A DNA stretch of 6,348 nt. Source: Nitrospirota bacterium (GTDB lineage: Bacteria > Nitrospirota > 9FT-COMBO-42-15 > HDB-SIOI813). Of this stretch, positions 1 to 5,762 are shown piece by piece (position 1 is the stretch's first letter; the number at the start of each line of letters is the position of its first letter). The notes under the pieces were generated by a model, which saw only the letters and a program-made list of their open reading frames with translations, was not told where the DNA came from and did no database searches. Location: NCBI GenBank assembly GCA_023248365.1, contig JAHFER010000100.1, positions 1 to 6,348 of the forward strand, read 5' to 3'. The translations under genes were made by a program, and so were the position numbers.

Positions 1-1071
1 GGTATTATCATGGCAATAATCGCCGGTATAGGCGTCAGCAGGATCCGTGTAAACAATAACATGGTCTCATGGTTTAAGAAGAACAGTGAGGTCAGGCAGG
101 CGGATATGGTTATGAATAAAAAGCTTGCCGGCACAGCGAGCGCTTACATAATTGCTGAGGCTGATACACCTGACGCAATGAAAGATCACGCCAACCTGAA
201 TGCTATTGAAGAGTTGCAGAAAGAATTGAATACCCTTCCTGTATTGGGAAAGACAACATCTATAGTTGATGTAGTGAAACGCATAAACATGGTACTTCAC
301 GGAAACAACCCTGAATATGATAAGGTTCCTGCCTCAACAAATGAGATTGCGCAATATCTGTTCCTGTTCGGCATGTCAGCAAAACCGCGGGATCTGAACA
401 ACATGGTAACGGCTGATTATGATAAGGCAAACATATTTCTTCAGCTTAAAACATGGGATGCTGTTGCAATGCGGGGCGTTTTAAAAAAGATCGCTGAATT
501 TAAGACCTCGCATCCTGAAGTTAAACTGCAATTCAAACCTGCCGGAATCTCATACTTCAATATGGTCTGGAATGATGAGGTGCTGTATGACATGATCAAA
601 GGTTTTCTCATAGCCTTATTTGTAGTATTTATAATCCTTGTAATCAATTTCAGGTCAATAAAATGGGGTATGGTCAGCTACATCCCGCTGTTATTTACCA
701 TACTAATCATCTACGGATTTGTAGGCTATATCGGCAAAGATTTTGATATGCCTATATCTGTTTTATCTGCGTTGTCGCTCGGAATGGCAGTGGACTTTTC
801 AATTCACTTTATAAGGAGATTTCAACAGCGGTATGAACAAGAACGGGATATTGAAAGGGCGCTTATATGGACTGCGGCAAGGCCTGGCAAGGGAATTATC
901 AGGAATGCAATACTCTTTGCCTCTGCCTTTTCTGTAATGATATTTGCACCTTTAACGCCATACATAACAGTGGGACTGTTTATTTTAAGTATGATGATAA
1001 TTAGTTCAATCCTGACCATACTCTTTCTTCCGGCGATGATTAGGGGGCTTGGGAAATGGCTGGTTCATTAG
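1..1071 (+). CDS. MMPL/RND-superfamily exporter, C-terminal half (5' end outside window)
   Basis: This is a proton-driven inner-membrane transporter of the RND superfamily (MMPL-like), of which only the second half is present. The frame is open from base 1, giving 356 residues. The visible part begins inside a hydrophobic helix (GIIMAIIAGIGV), which matches the seventh membrane segment that opens the second RND repeat. An extracytoplasmic domain of about 180 residues follows. Then come five hydrophobic segments at roughly residues 200-217, 223-244, 250-268, 300-316 and 321-345 of the visible protein, as expected for TM8-12. The motif GMAVDFSIHF (Asp at visible residue 265) corresponds to the conserved G-x-x-x-D-Y proton-relay motif of MMPL proteins, with Phe in place of Tyr. 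The ATG at position 10 lies within the first helix and is not the true start. The next two genes encode a periplasmic and an outer-membrane protein, which suggests export of a lipid or other hydrophobic molecule. The substrate is unknown. Confidence 0.88.
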   Translation, partial: GIIMAIIAGIGVSRIRVNNNMVSWFKKNSEVRQADMVMNKKLAGTASAYIIAEADTPDAMKDHANLNAIEELQKELNTLPVLGKTTSIVDVVKRINMVLHGNNPEYDKVPASTNEIAQYLFLFGMSAKPRDLNNMVTADYDKANIFLQLKTWDAVAMRGVLKKIAEFKTSHPEVKLQFKPAGISYFNMVWNDEVLYDMIKGFLIALFVVFIILVINFRSIKWGMVSYIPLLFTILIIYGFVGYIGKDFDMPISVLSALSLGMAVDFSIHFIRRFQQRYEQERDIERALIWTAARPGKGIIRNAILFASAFSVMIFAPLTPYITVGLFILSMMIISSILTILFLPAMIRGLGKWLVH

Positions 1072-1075
1072 TTTA

Positions 1076-1107
1076 GTAATGTGTTATGGGTAATGAGTGA
1101 CGGGTAA
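1076..1107. repeat. short degenerate tandem repeat, about 14-nt period
   Basis: In the 57-nt gap between the exporter and the LolA-like gene, GTAATGTGTTA (1076-1086) recurs as GTAATGAGTGA (1090-1100), and GTAA recurs again at 1104. The spacing is 14 nt. It sits just upstream of the Shine-Dalgarno sequence of the next gene. It may be a remnant of a longer intergenic repeat or chance similarity, and no function is assigned. Confidence 0.35.
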
Positions 1108-1113
1108 AAAAAC

Positions 1114-1120
1114 AAAGGAG
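1114..1120 (+). promoter_or_regulatory. ribosome binding site of the LolA-like gene
   Basis: AAAGGAG lies 8 nt before the ATG at 1129. It is a strong Shine-Dalgarno match that fixes the start of the LolA-like gene. Confidence 0.8.
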
Positions 1121-1128
1121 AAAATAAC

Positions 1129-1923
1129 ATGAAGAGGATTCTAACATTTATATTTTTGTTTTTAAGCATATTCATTATTAGTCCTGTAGTTGTTCATGCT
1201 GAAAATGCAGGGGAAATTATTAAGAAATCCCAGGAGGCATTCTTTTATCCGGGAAAGGATATGCAGGCAAAGGTAAAGATGAGCCTGATATCCAAAACAG
1301 GACAGCAGAGGCTCAGGGAACTCACCATGCTGAGGAAAAATGGTTCGGGTGGTGATCAGAAATATTTTATGTATTTTCATAATCCCAATGATGTACGGGG
1401 TACATCATTTCTGGTATACAAATATCAGGGCAAAGACGACGACAGGTGGCTGTTCATACCTTCAATCAATCTTGTAAACCGTATAGCTGCACGGGACAGC
1501 AGATCGAGCTTTGTGGGATCGGATTTCACATATGAGGACATATCAGGCCGCGATATTGAGGCAGACACATACAAGTACATCAAAGAGGATGCTATTCAGG
1601 GCAAACCCTGTCATGTTATTGAGAGTACACCAAAGAGCCAGACAGAATATACAAAGAAGGTATCATGGATAGATAAGGTCACATACATCCCCCTGAAGGA
1701 AGAATACTATGACATACAGGGCTCTCTTTATAAGACCTTTACAGCAGATAAGGTCGAGACTGTAAACGGCCTCCCTGCTGTCACAAAGAGGACCATGGAA
1801 AATATAAAGAGCGGACACAGGACTGAGGTTGTGTTTGAAAACATATCTTACAATGTGGGTTTAAATGATGATGTATTTTCAGAGCGGTTTCTGAGAAAAC
1901 CGCCGGAGAAGTGGATAAAATAG
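1129..1923 (+). CDS. LolA-like periplasmic protein (outer membrane lipoprotein-sorting family)
   Basis: This is a 264-residue predicted periplasmic protein of the LolA/LolB-like fold family annotated as 'outer membrane lipoprotein-sorting protein'. It opens with a Sec signal peptide: MKR, a hydrophobic core to about residue 20, and a likely signal peptidase I cleavage after VHA at residue 24. There is no lipobox cysteine. The mature part has the family pattern: a strand-rich N-terminal half, DDRWLFIPSINLVNRIAARDSR (about residues 104-125), then VGSDFTYEDISGRD (about 129-142), which is the most diagnostic stretch. The family is often encoded beside MMPL/RND exporters, as here, 57 nt downstream of one. 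The likely role, inferred from fold and context, is to bind a lipid or lipid-linked molecule released by the exporter and carry it across the periplasm. It is probably not the housekeeping LolA, which is shorter and is not normally found with this partner set. Confidence 0.85.
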   Translation: MKRILTFIFLFLSIFIISPVVVHAENAGEIIKKSQEAFFYPGKDMQAKVKMSLISKTGQQRLRELTMLRKNGSGGDQKYFMYFHNPNDVRGTSFLVYKYQGKDDDRWLFIPSINLVNRIAARDSRSSFVGSDFTYEDISGRDIEADTYKYIKEDAIQGKPCHVIESTPKSQTEYTKKVSWIDKVTYIPLKEEYYDIQGSLYKTFTADKVETVNGLPAVTKRTMENIKSGHRTEVVFENISYNVGLNDDVFSERFLRKPPEKWIK

Positions 1924-1938
1924 CAAGAGACATGAAAA

Positions 1939-2140
1939 TTAACCACAGAGGTACTGAGACACAGAGAAAAGATAATGACAAATTACAAAGCTCAAAGTTC
2001 AAAGGAATGTCAAATGACTGAATAACAAATGGGCTCTATTTGCCATTTGAACTTTGGATTTCAGAATTTGAACTTTATTTGAACTTTGGATTTTGATATT
2101 TAGATTTATTCCTCTGTGCCTCTGTGTTCTCTGTGGTTAA
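1939..2140. repeat. 202-nt palindromic intergenic element with about 32-nt imperfect inverted termini
   Basis: The left terminus begins TTAACCACAGAG (1939-1950) and the right terminus ends CTCTGTGGTTAA (2129-2140), an exact 12-nt inverted match. It continues inward imperfectly for about 20 nt through the CACAGAG motifs, allowing one gap. The interior is also roughly symmetrical. AAAGTTCAAA at 1994-2003 faces three TTTGAACTTT copies on the right side. An apical hairpin is formed by CAAATGG (2026-2032) and CCATTTG (2043-2049) around a 10-nt loop. There is no coding potential. It fills nearly the whole 230-nt gap between the LolA-like and beta-barrel genes and stops 4 nt before the GGGAG of the latter. 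The layout resembles a MITE-like non-autonomous repeat. TTAA at both ends could be a target duplication, but it is itself palindromic and so is not decisive. Confidence 0.75.
2046..2094 (+). repeat. three copies of TTTGAACTTT
   Basis: TTTGAACTTT occurs at 2046-2055, 2067-2076 and 2078-2087. The first and third copies are extended as TTTGAACTTTGGATTT. The reverse complement AAAGTTCAAA is at 1994-2003. The cluster lies inside the palindromic element. It looks like internal subrepeats of that element and is not a CRISPR: units are only 10-16 nt with spacers of 2-11 nt. Confidence 0.7.
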
Positions 2141-2144
2141 AAAT

Positions 2145-2149
2145 GGGAG
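2145..2149 (+). promoter_or_regulatory. ribosome binding site of the beta-barrel gene
   Basis: GGGAG lies 4 nt before the ATG at 2154, a short spacing. It lies just outside the right end of the palindromic element, so the repeat abuts the translation-initiation region. Confidence 0.6.
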
Positions 2150-2153
2150 ATAA

Positions 2154-3392
2154 ATGAAAATACTTTCTTCAATAATAATTTATTTAATAATTTTTATTAG
2201 TTACTCAACTTCTTACGCCGGGGAGGTTAATTTCCACGGGTTTGTACAGGGGAATTTGTCATCGCGAATTACAGGGGAGAAAACACCGGATCCGGTTGAA
2301 GGCGGAGATTTTATTTCAGGCGGTGAAAAGATAAGGGGGGAAGTAACAGGAGGTTCCGGAGAATCTGACTTTGCCCTAAAGGTAGACATGGCTCATGATG
2401 CTATTTCAAACACAGATGAAATAGATATACGTGAGGGCTACATAGATTACCGCTCAACCGATTATGACCTGAGAATAGGACGCCAGATAATAACGTGGGG
2501 TATTGGTGATCTGCTGTTCATCAATGACATTTATCCTAAGAACTACTCTGCCTTGTTCTCAGGCCAGCCAATGGAATATTTAAAGACCGGATCAGATGCA
2601 GTAAAGATTTCAACTTATTCTGATGTAATCTCCGCTGAATTAGTTATCATCCCGTTCTTTGAACCAAACACACTGCCTGACCCGAAGAGGTTCTCCCTAT
2701 ATATGCCAATGACTATAACAGGTATTGAAGAACCACGGAACGAGATAGATAATACAGAGACAGCATTAAGGATCTACCGGCAGATTCATGGATTTGATAC
2801 ATCATTATATGTATACAAAGGCTTCTATAAAACTCCGGGGATGAGACCGGCCTCTTCAACAACCGCCGTTCTCTTCTATCCGAAATTAGCAGTATATGGC
2901 TTCAGTGTGCAGGGGAATTTCGCAGATGGAGTGCTGGGTCTTGAAGGCGGCTATTATGATTCTCTTGATGACAGGAATGGAAGCGACCTTTCTACTCCAA
3001 ATTCAACCACAAAATACATCTTAGGCTATTCAAGACAATTTTGGACTGACTTCACTGCCGGCATCCAATTTTACGGCGAATACATGCATGAGTACAGCAA
3101 TTATGAGGCATCTCTTCCGGCAGGATTCCCCAAAACAGATAAACTGCACCAGCTTATAACCCTGAGATTAACGCAGATGCTGAAATACAACACCCTGAGA
3201 TTAAGCCTGTTTTCATTCTACAGCCCTGATGATGAGGACTATTTTATTATTCCTGAGATGAGATACAATATCTCCGACTCATTATGGACAGAGGTCGGAT
3301 TTAATCTCTTTGGAGGTAAGGATTCACGGACTTTCTTCGGCCAGTTTGATAAGAATGACAACCTTTTTACTACACTGAGATATGAGTTTTGA
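2154..3392 (+). CDS. outer-membrane beta-barrel protein (porin-like, DUF1302-like appearance)
   Basis: This is a 412-residue protein with a Sec signal peptide: MKI, then a hydrophobic stretch, with likely cleavage after SYA at residue 22. The mature part consists of short alternating strands rich in aromatic and glycine residues and ends in LRYEF. A terminal Phe preceded by alternating hydrophobics is the usual signal for outer-membrane insertion by the BAM complex. The stretch LRIGRQIITWGIGDLLFINDIYPKNY (about residues 106-131) resembles the G-R-Q-x-x-x-W-G segment of DUF1302-type and related porin-like barrels. It probably serves as the outer-membrane part of the export route begun by the RND exporter and the LolA-like protein. 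This is inferred from gene order and shared orientation. The TGA stop is the first three bases of the following inverted-repeat element. It could instead be a stand-alone porin, and the family name is not certain. Confidence 0.78.
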   Translation: MKILSSIIIYLIIFISYSTSYAGEVNFHGFVQGNLSSRITGEKTPDPVEGGDFISGGEKIRGEVTGGSGESDFALKVDMAHDAISNTDEIDIREGYIDYRSTDYDLRIGRQIITWGIGDLLFINDIYPKNYSALFSGQPMEYLKTGSDAVKISTYSDVISAELVIIPFFEPNTLPDPKRFSLYMPMTITGIEEPRNEIDNTETALRIYRQIHGFDTSLYVYKGFYKTPGMRPASSTTAVLFYPKLAVYGFSVQGNFADGVLGLEGGYYDSLDDRNGSDLSTPNSTTKYILGYSRQFWTDFTAGIQFYGEYMHEYSNYEASLPAGFPKTDKLHQLITLRLTQMLKYNTLRLSLFSFYSPDDEDYFIIPEMRYNISDSLWTEVGFNLFGGKDSRTFFGQFDKNDNLFTTLRYEF

Positions 3393-3518
3393 CGGTTTCG
3401 TAAAAAGCTCCATCTGCGGCGTTGCGCTGCATCCTTCGTCATTCGACGTACCAACAAAGTACGCCTCATTCCTCAGGATTTGCGCGCCTTGCACCTGGAG
3501 CTTTTTACGAAACCGTCA
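3390..3518. repeat. 129-nt palindromic element with perfect 23-nt inverted termini, between convergent genes
   Basis: The left arm at 3390-3412 (starts TGACGGTTTCG, ends AAGCTCCA) is the exact reverse complement of the right arm at 3496-3518 (starts TGGAGCTT, ends AACCGTCA). The interior continues as an imperfect dyad. ATCC at 3431-3434 faces GGAT at 3476-3479, and CGTAC (3447-3451) pairs with GTACG (3459-3463) around a 7-nt apex, so the entire element can fold as one long hairpin. The left arm contains the TGA stop of the plus-strand beta-barrel gene. The right arm contains the TAA stop (3505-3507) and last four codons of the minus-strand HD-GYP gene. It resembles a non-autonomous intergenic repeat family. 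It may also act as a bidirectional transcription terminator, but neither arm is followed by a classical T-tract. Confidence 0.85.
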
Positions 3519-5538
3519 GCTTCCGTGACTTCATAAAGCTATACACCACATCGGGATCAAACTGACTCCCTGAACATCTTTTAAGCTCCTCTATTATCGC
3601 ATCCATTGACCTCCCCTTTCTATAAGGTCTGTCCGCGCTCATTGCATCAACTGTATCAGCAACTGTAAGTATTCTTGCCATCAAAGGGATTTCCCTGCCC
3701 TTCAATCCTTCAGGATACCCTTCACCATTGTAAAACTCATGATGATATTTAATAAAAGGAATAATCCCCTGCAATTGTTTTATGGGGGCCAGTATATTTG
3801 CACCCTTGCCAGGATGCTCCTTCATTTTCATTATTTCCTCGTCATTTAACTTGTCAGGTTTATCAAGGATAGTGTCATACGTACCAACCTTTCCAATATC
3901 ATGCAGTAACCCTGCAAGTTCCAGGTCTTTCATATCCTTTTCATTAAGACCCATCTCTCCTGCTATTGTGAGGGCATACTTAGTAACTCTATCTGAATGT
4001 CCTGCTGTCCATGGAGATTTTGCATCTATGATATTGGATAAAGTTCTGGTAATACTTATCAAAAGGTCCTCCAGGTCAGTAACAAGTCTTAAGTTATCCA
4101 GAGCAACGGCTATCTGGGCGGAAAGTCCCTCCATAATTGAAATTAGGTCAGCAGTAAAAACACCAACCTTCTTACTGCCGACATGAAACATCCCGACAAT
4201 ATTCCCCTTTGCTATCAGTGGAAATATAATACCTGAACGATAACCATTCTCTTTGAGCATCTTCTGGAACGGCAGGATTTCATTTTCCAGCATTAAATCC
4301 TCAACAAATTTATACCTTCCTGTTGTTATCACTTCCGACGCATAAGTGTCACTGAAGGAGACAAATGCATCTTTAGCCAATGGCAGGCCATATCCGGCTT
4401 TATAAATAAACCCTTTTCTCTGATAGTCCGTTAATGCAATTATAATTATGTCAGCAGAGATTAACCTTGACACTAAAGAAACCAATGTCTCAATTAAATC
4501 AGATTCTGATGATATAGAAAGTGTATTCAAATCTATTTCATGCATAATCTTAAGTGTCTCAACCCTCTGAGAAAGTTCATTTGACTTATCTGTAATATCC
4601 TTGTACAGCCTTATATTTTCCAGTGCCATTGCTATCTGAGTGCTTATTCCATCTAACAAAACCTCCTCTCTCCTTCCAAAATGAATATTTGATGTAAGAC
4701 GTTCAACCACAATAATCCCTATGACCTTGCCTCTGATATTAATAGGCACACTTAGAACAGCCTTCATTCCAAATGTCTTTACAATTTCTGAAGGGATTAA
4801 TGAACCTATCATGGCATCATCTATTGACACCATATCTCCTTTGAGTAACTTATCTATAGCTGGAATTTCAGCATTCAATTTGAGCCGCTGAAGTTTTAGC
4901 ATAAGTTCCGGGGAAATTCCAAGGGACTGATTCGGCACAAATGCCTCCTGTTCCTTATCCCATAAAAATATGACATACCTTTCACTGTCAACAACAACCC
5001 GCAGTATCTCCATAACCTTTCTCAACATTTCATCTCTGTTAAAGGTTGTGCTGATTGCAGTTGCAACATTCAGAAGGGCATCCTCGATTTCTATCTCTTC
5101 TTTCAATCTTTCTTCTGATTTCCGATACTCTGTAATATCTTCCATAACATGAACAGAAAACCTGTAACTTCCATTCATATCATTAACTATGAAGTATTTT
5201 ACTCTAAAGAATTTGTCCAAATGAGGAATAAAAATCTCTTCCTGCAATTCTTCACATTTTAAACACAAGCACATCTTAAAAGGACTATCCATCATGGGAA
5301 AGACATTGAAATAAGGTCTGCCAATCACTTCATTAAAGGACAGCCCTGCTGCTTCACAGTAAGACCTGTTAGCCCTTACGATCTTTAATTCTTTATCATG
5401 TATAAATATAGGGTCTGATATAGCATCAAGTATGGCCTCAAGTTCATTCTTTATTCTCTCAATAACAAGAGACGATTCGGTTTTCTCTATCCTGGGAAGG
5501 TCTATACCGGGTTGCGGAAGTTCCTCATCTTTATTCAT
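3505..5538 (-). CDS. PAS-GAF-GAF-HD-GYP protein, predicted cyclic-di-GMP phosphodiesterase
   Basis: This is a 677-residue cytoplasmic multi-sensor protein with no signal peptide or membrane segment. Domains in order are PAS (about residues 30-138, ending VMEDITEYRKSEERL), a short helical linker, GAF (about 150-313, ending in the typical AMALENIRLY), a second GAF (about 330-485, ending AVALDNLRL) and HD-GYP (about 490-675). The HD-GYP metal and catalytic motifs are all visible: GHSDRV with His514, LLHDIGK with His546-Asp547, EHP with His575, YHHEFYNGEGYP with His599-His600 and the GYP triad at 607-609, and Asp628 in TVADTVDAM. It is therefore predicted to hydrolyse cyclic di-GMP under control of the sensor domains, whose ligands are unknown. 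The PAS domain carries a C-x-C-x-x-C cluster (Cys90, 92, 95). The ATG at 5538 is preferred because GGGGA lies 8 nt upstream. A TTG five codons earlier overlaps that site and has no Shine-Dalgarno of its own. The last residues LTVS and the stop codon lie inside the 129-nt palindromic element. Confidence 0.93.
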   Translation of the reverse strand: MNKDEELPQPGIDLPRIEKTESSLVIERIKNELEAILDAISDPIFIHDKELKIVRANRSYCEAAGLSFNEVIGRPYFNVFPMMDSPFKMCLCLKCEELQEEIFIPHLDKFFRVKYFIVNDMNGSYRFSVHVMEDITEYRKSEERLKEEIEIEDALLNVATAISTTFNRDEMLRKVMEILRVVVDSERYVIFLWDKEQEAFVPNQSLGISPELMLKLQRLKLNAEIPAIDKLLKGDMVSIDDAMIGSLIPSEIVKTFGMKAVLSVPINIRGKVIGIIVVERLTSNIHFGRREEVLLDGISTQIAMALENIRLYKDITDKSNELSQRVETLKIMHEIDLNTLSISSESDLIETLVSLVSRLISADIIIIALTDYQRKGFIYKAGYGLPLAKDAFVSFSDTYASEVITTGRYKFVEDLMLENEILPFQKMLKENGYRSGIIFPLIAKGNIVGMFHVGSKKVGVFTADLISIMEGLSAQIAVALDNLRLVTDLEDLLISITRTLSNIIDAKSPWTAGHSDRVTKYALTIAGEMGLNEKDMKDLELAGLLHDIGKVGTYDTILDKPDKLNDEEIMKMKEHPGKGANILAPIKQLQGIIPFIKYHHEFYNGEGYPEGLKGREIPLMARILTVADTVDAMSADRPYRKGRSMDAIIEELKRCSGSQFDPDVVYSFMKSRKLTVS

Positions 5539-5546
5539 CGCTATTT

Positions 5547-5551
5547 TCCCC
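5547..5551 (-). promoter_or_regulatory. ribosome binding site deciding the HD-GYP start
   Basis: Read on the minus strand, GGGGA is separated by 8 nt from the ATG at 5538. It overlaps the competing upstream TTG (5553-5551), which supports the ATG as the true start and gives 677 instead of 682 residues. Confidence 0.7.
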
Positions 5552-5616
5552 AATTTAAGTCTATCAGAGAGCCTTATTCAATTATTCATTGATATTCATG
5601 ATGAGTTACCAGCTTT

Positions 5617-5633
5617 TGAAAAAGGTTTTTTCA
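5617..5633. repeat. small inverted repeat in the leader of the HD-GYP gene
   Basis: TGAAAAA and TTTTTCA form a perfect 7-nt inverted repeat around GGT. It lies between the predicted promoter and the HD-GYP start codon. The stem is almost all A-T and the loop is only 3 nt, so it would be weak as an RNA hairpin. It could be a protein-binding dyad or chance in AT-rich DNA. Confidence 0.3.
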
Positions 5634-5670
5634 GTGATGGAAGTACAGGGTGAAAAAACTGTCGAATTCA

Positions 5671-5699
5671 AATATAACAAAAAAATATAGTTTAATCAA
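5671..5699 (-). promoter_or_regulatory. candidate sigma70-type promoter for the HD-GYP gene
   Basis: On the minus strand, TTGATT (-35, at 5699-5694) and TATATT (-10, at 5676-5671) are separated by exactly 17 nt. They match the TTGACA/TATAAT consensus at 4 of 6 and 5 of 6 positions. Transcription would start about 125 nt upstream of the ATG at 5538. It lies in the 224-nt gap after ribE, so the HD-GYP gene probably need not depend on riboflavin-operon transcription. The region is very AT-rich, which raises the chance of a coincidental match. Confidence 0.5.
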
Positions 5700-5762
5700 A
5701 TTTATACTTTTTTAATCCAGAAAAATCTCCAAATACGTTCTGAAATTTCACACATTATTAGA

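Larger units (their letters stand above)
5554..5762. other. AT-rich intergenic gap between ribE and the HD-GYP gene
   Basis: Apart from the candidate promoter and the small inverted repeat listed separately, no coding sequence or RNA gene is visible here. There is no convincing rho-independent terminator after the ribE stop: the nearest dyad, CAGAA facing TTCTG around 5716-5742, is weak and has no T-tract. Read-through from ribE therefore remains possible. Confidence 0.5.

Noticed and set aside
10..12. ATG at position 10 as start of the exporter gene
   Set aside because: The frame is open to base 1, there is no ribosome binding site, and the ATG lies inside a hydrophobic helix typical of the middle of an RND protein. 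The gene is truncated by the window.
1994..2094. Possible CRISPR-like array from repeated TTTGAACTTT
   Set aside because: Units and spacers are far too short and irregular, one unit is inverted, and no cas gene is present.
3390..3518. Insertion sequence with its own transposase
   Set aside because: It is only 129 nt and has no open frame of its own. At most it is a non-autonomous repeat.
3782..4186. 134-codon plus-strand open frame opposite the HD-GYP gene
   Set aside because: It is antisense to a strongly conserved HD-GYP/GAF coding region. Its serine- and isoleucine-rich translation is typical of a shadow frame, and it has no ribosome binding site or recognisable domain.
5551..5553. TTG at 5553 (minus strand) as the start of the HD-GYP gene
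   Set aside because: It overlaps the GGGGA ribosome binding site of the ATG at 5538 and has no Shine-Dalgarno of its own.
5432..5653. 73-codon plus-strand open frame across the HD-GYP start
   Set aside because: It is mostly antisense to the N terminus of the HD-GYP protein and has no recognisable features.
5554..5762. FMN riboswitch or leader peptide near ribE
   Set aside because: The gap is downstream of ribE, not upstream, and no FMN-element core motifs are visible. The only leader-like frame, a five-codon ATG in the minus-strand leader, has no ribosome binding site.
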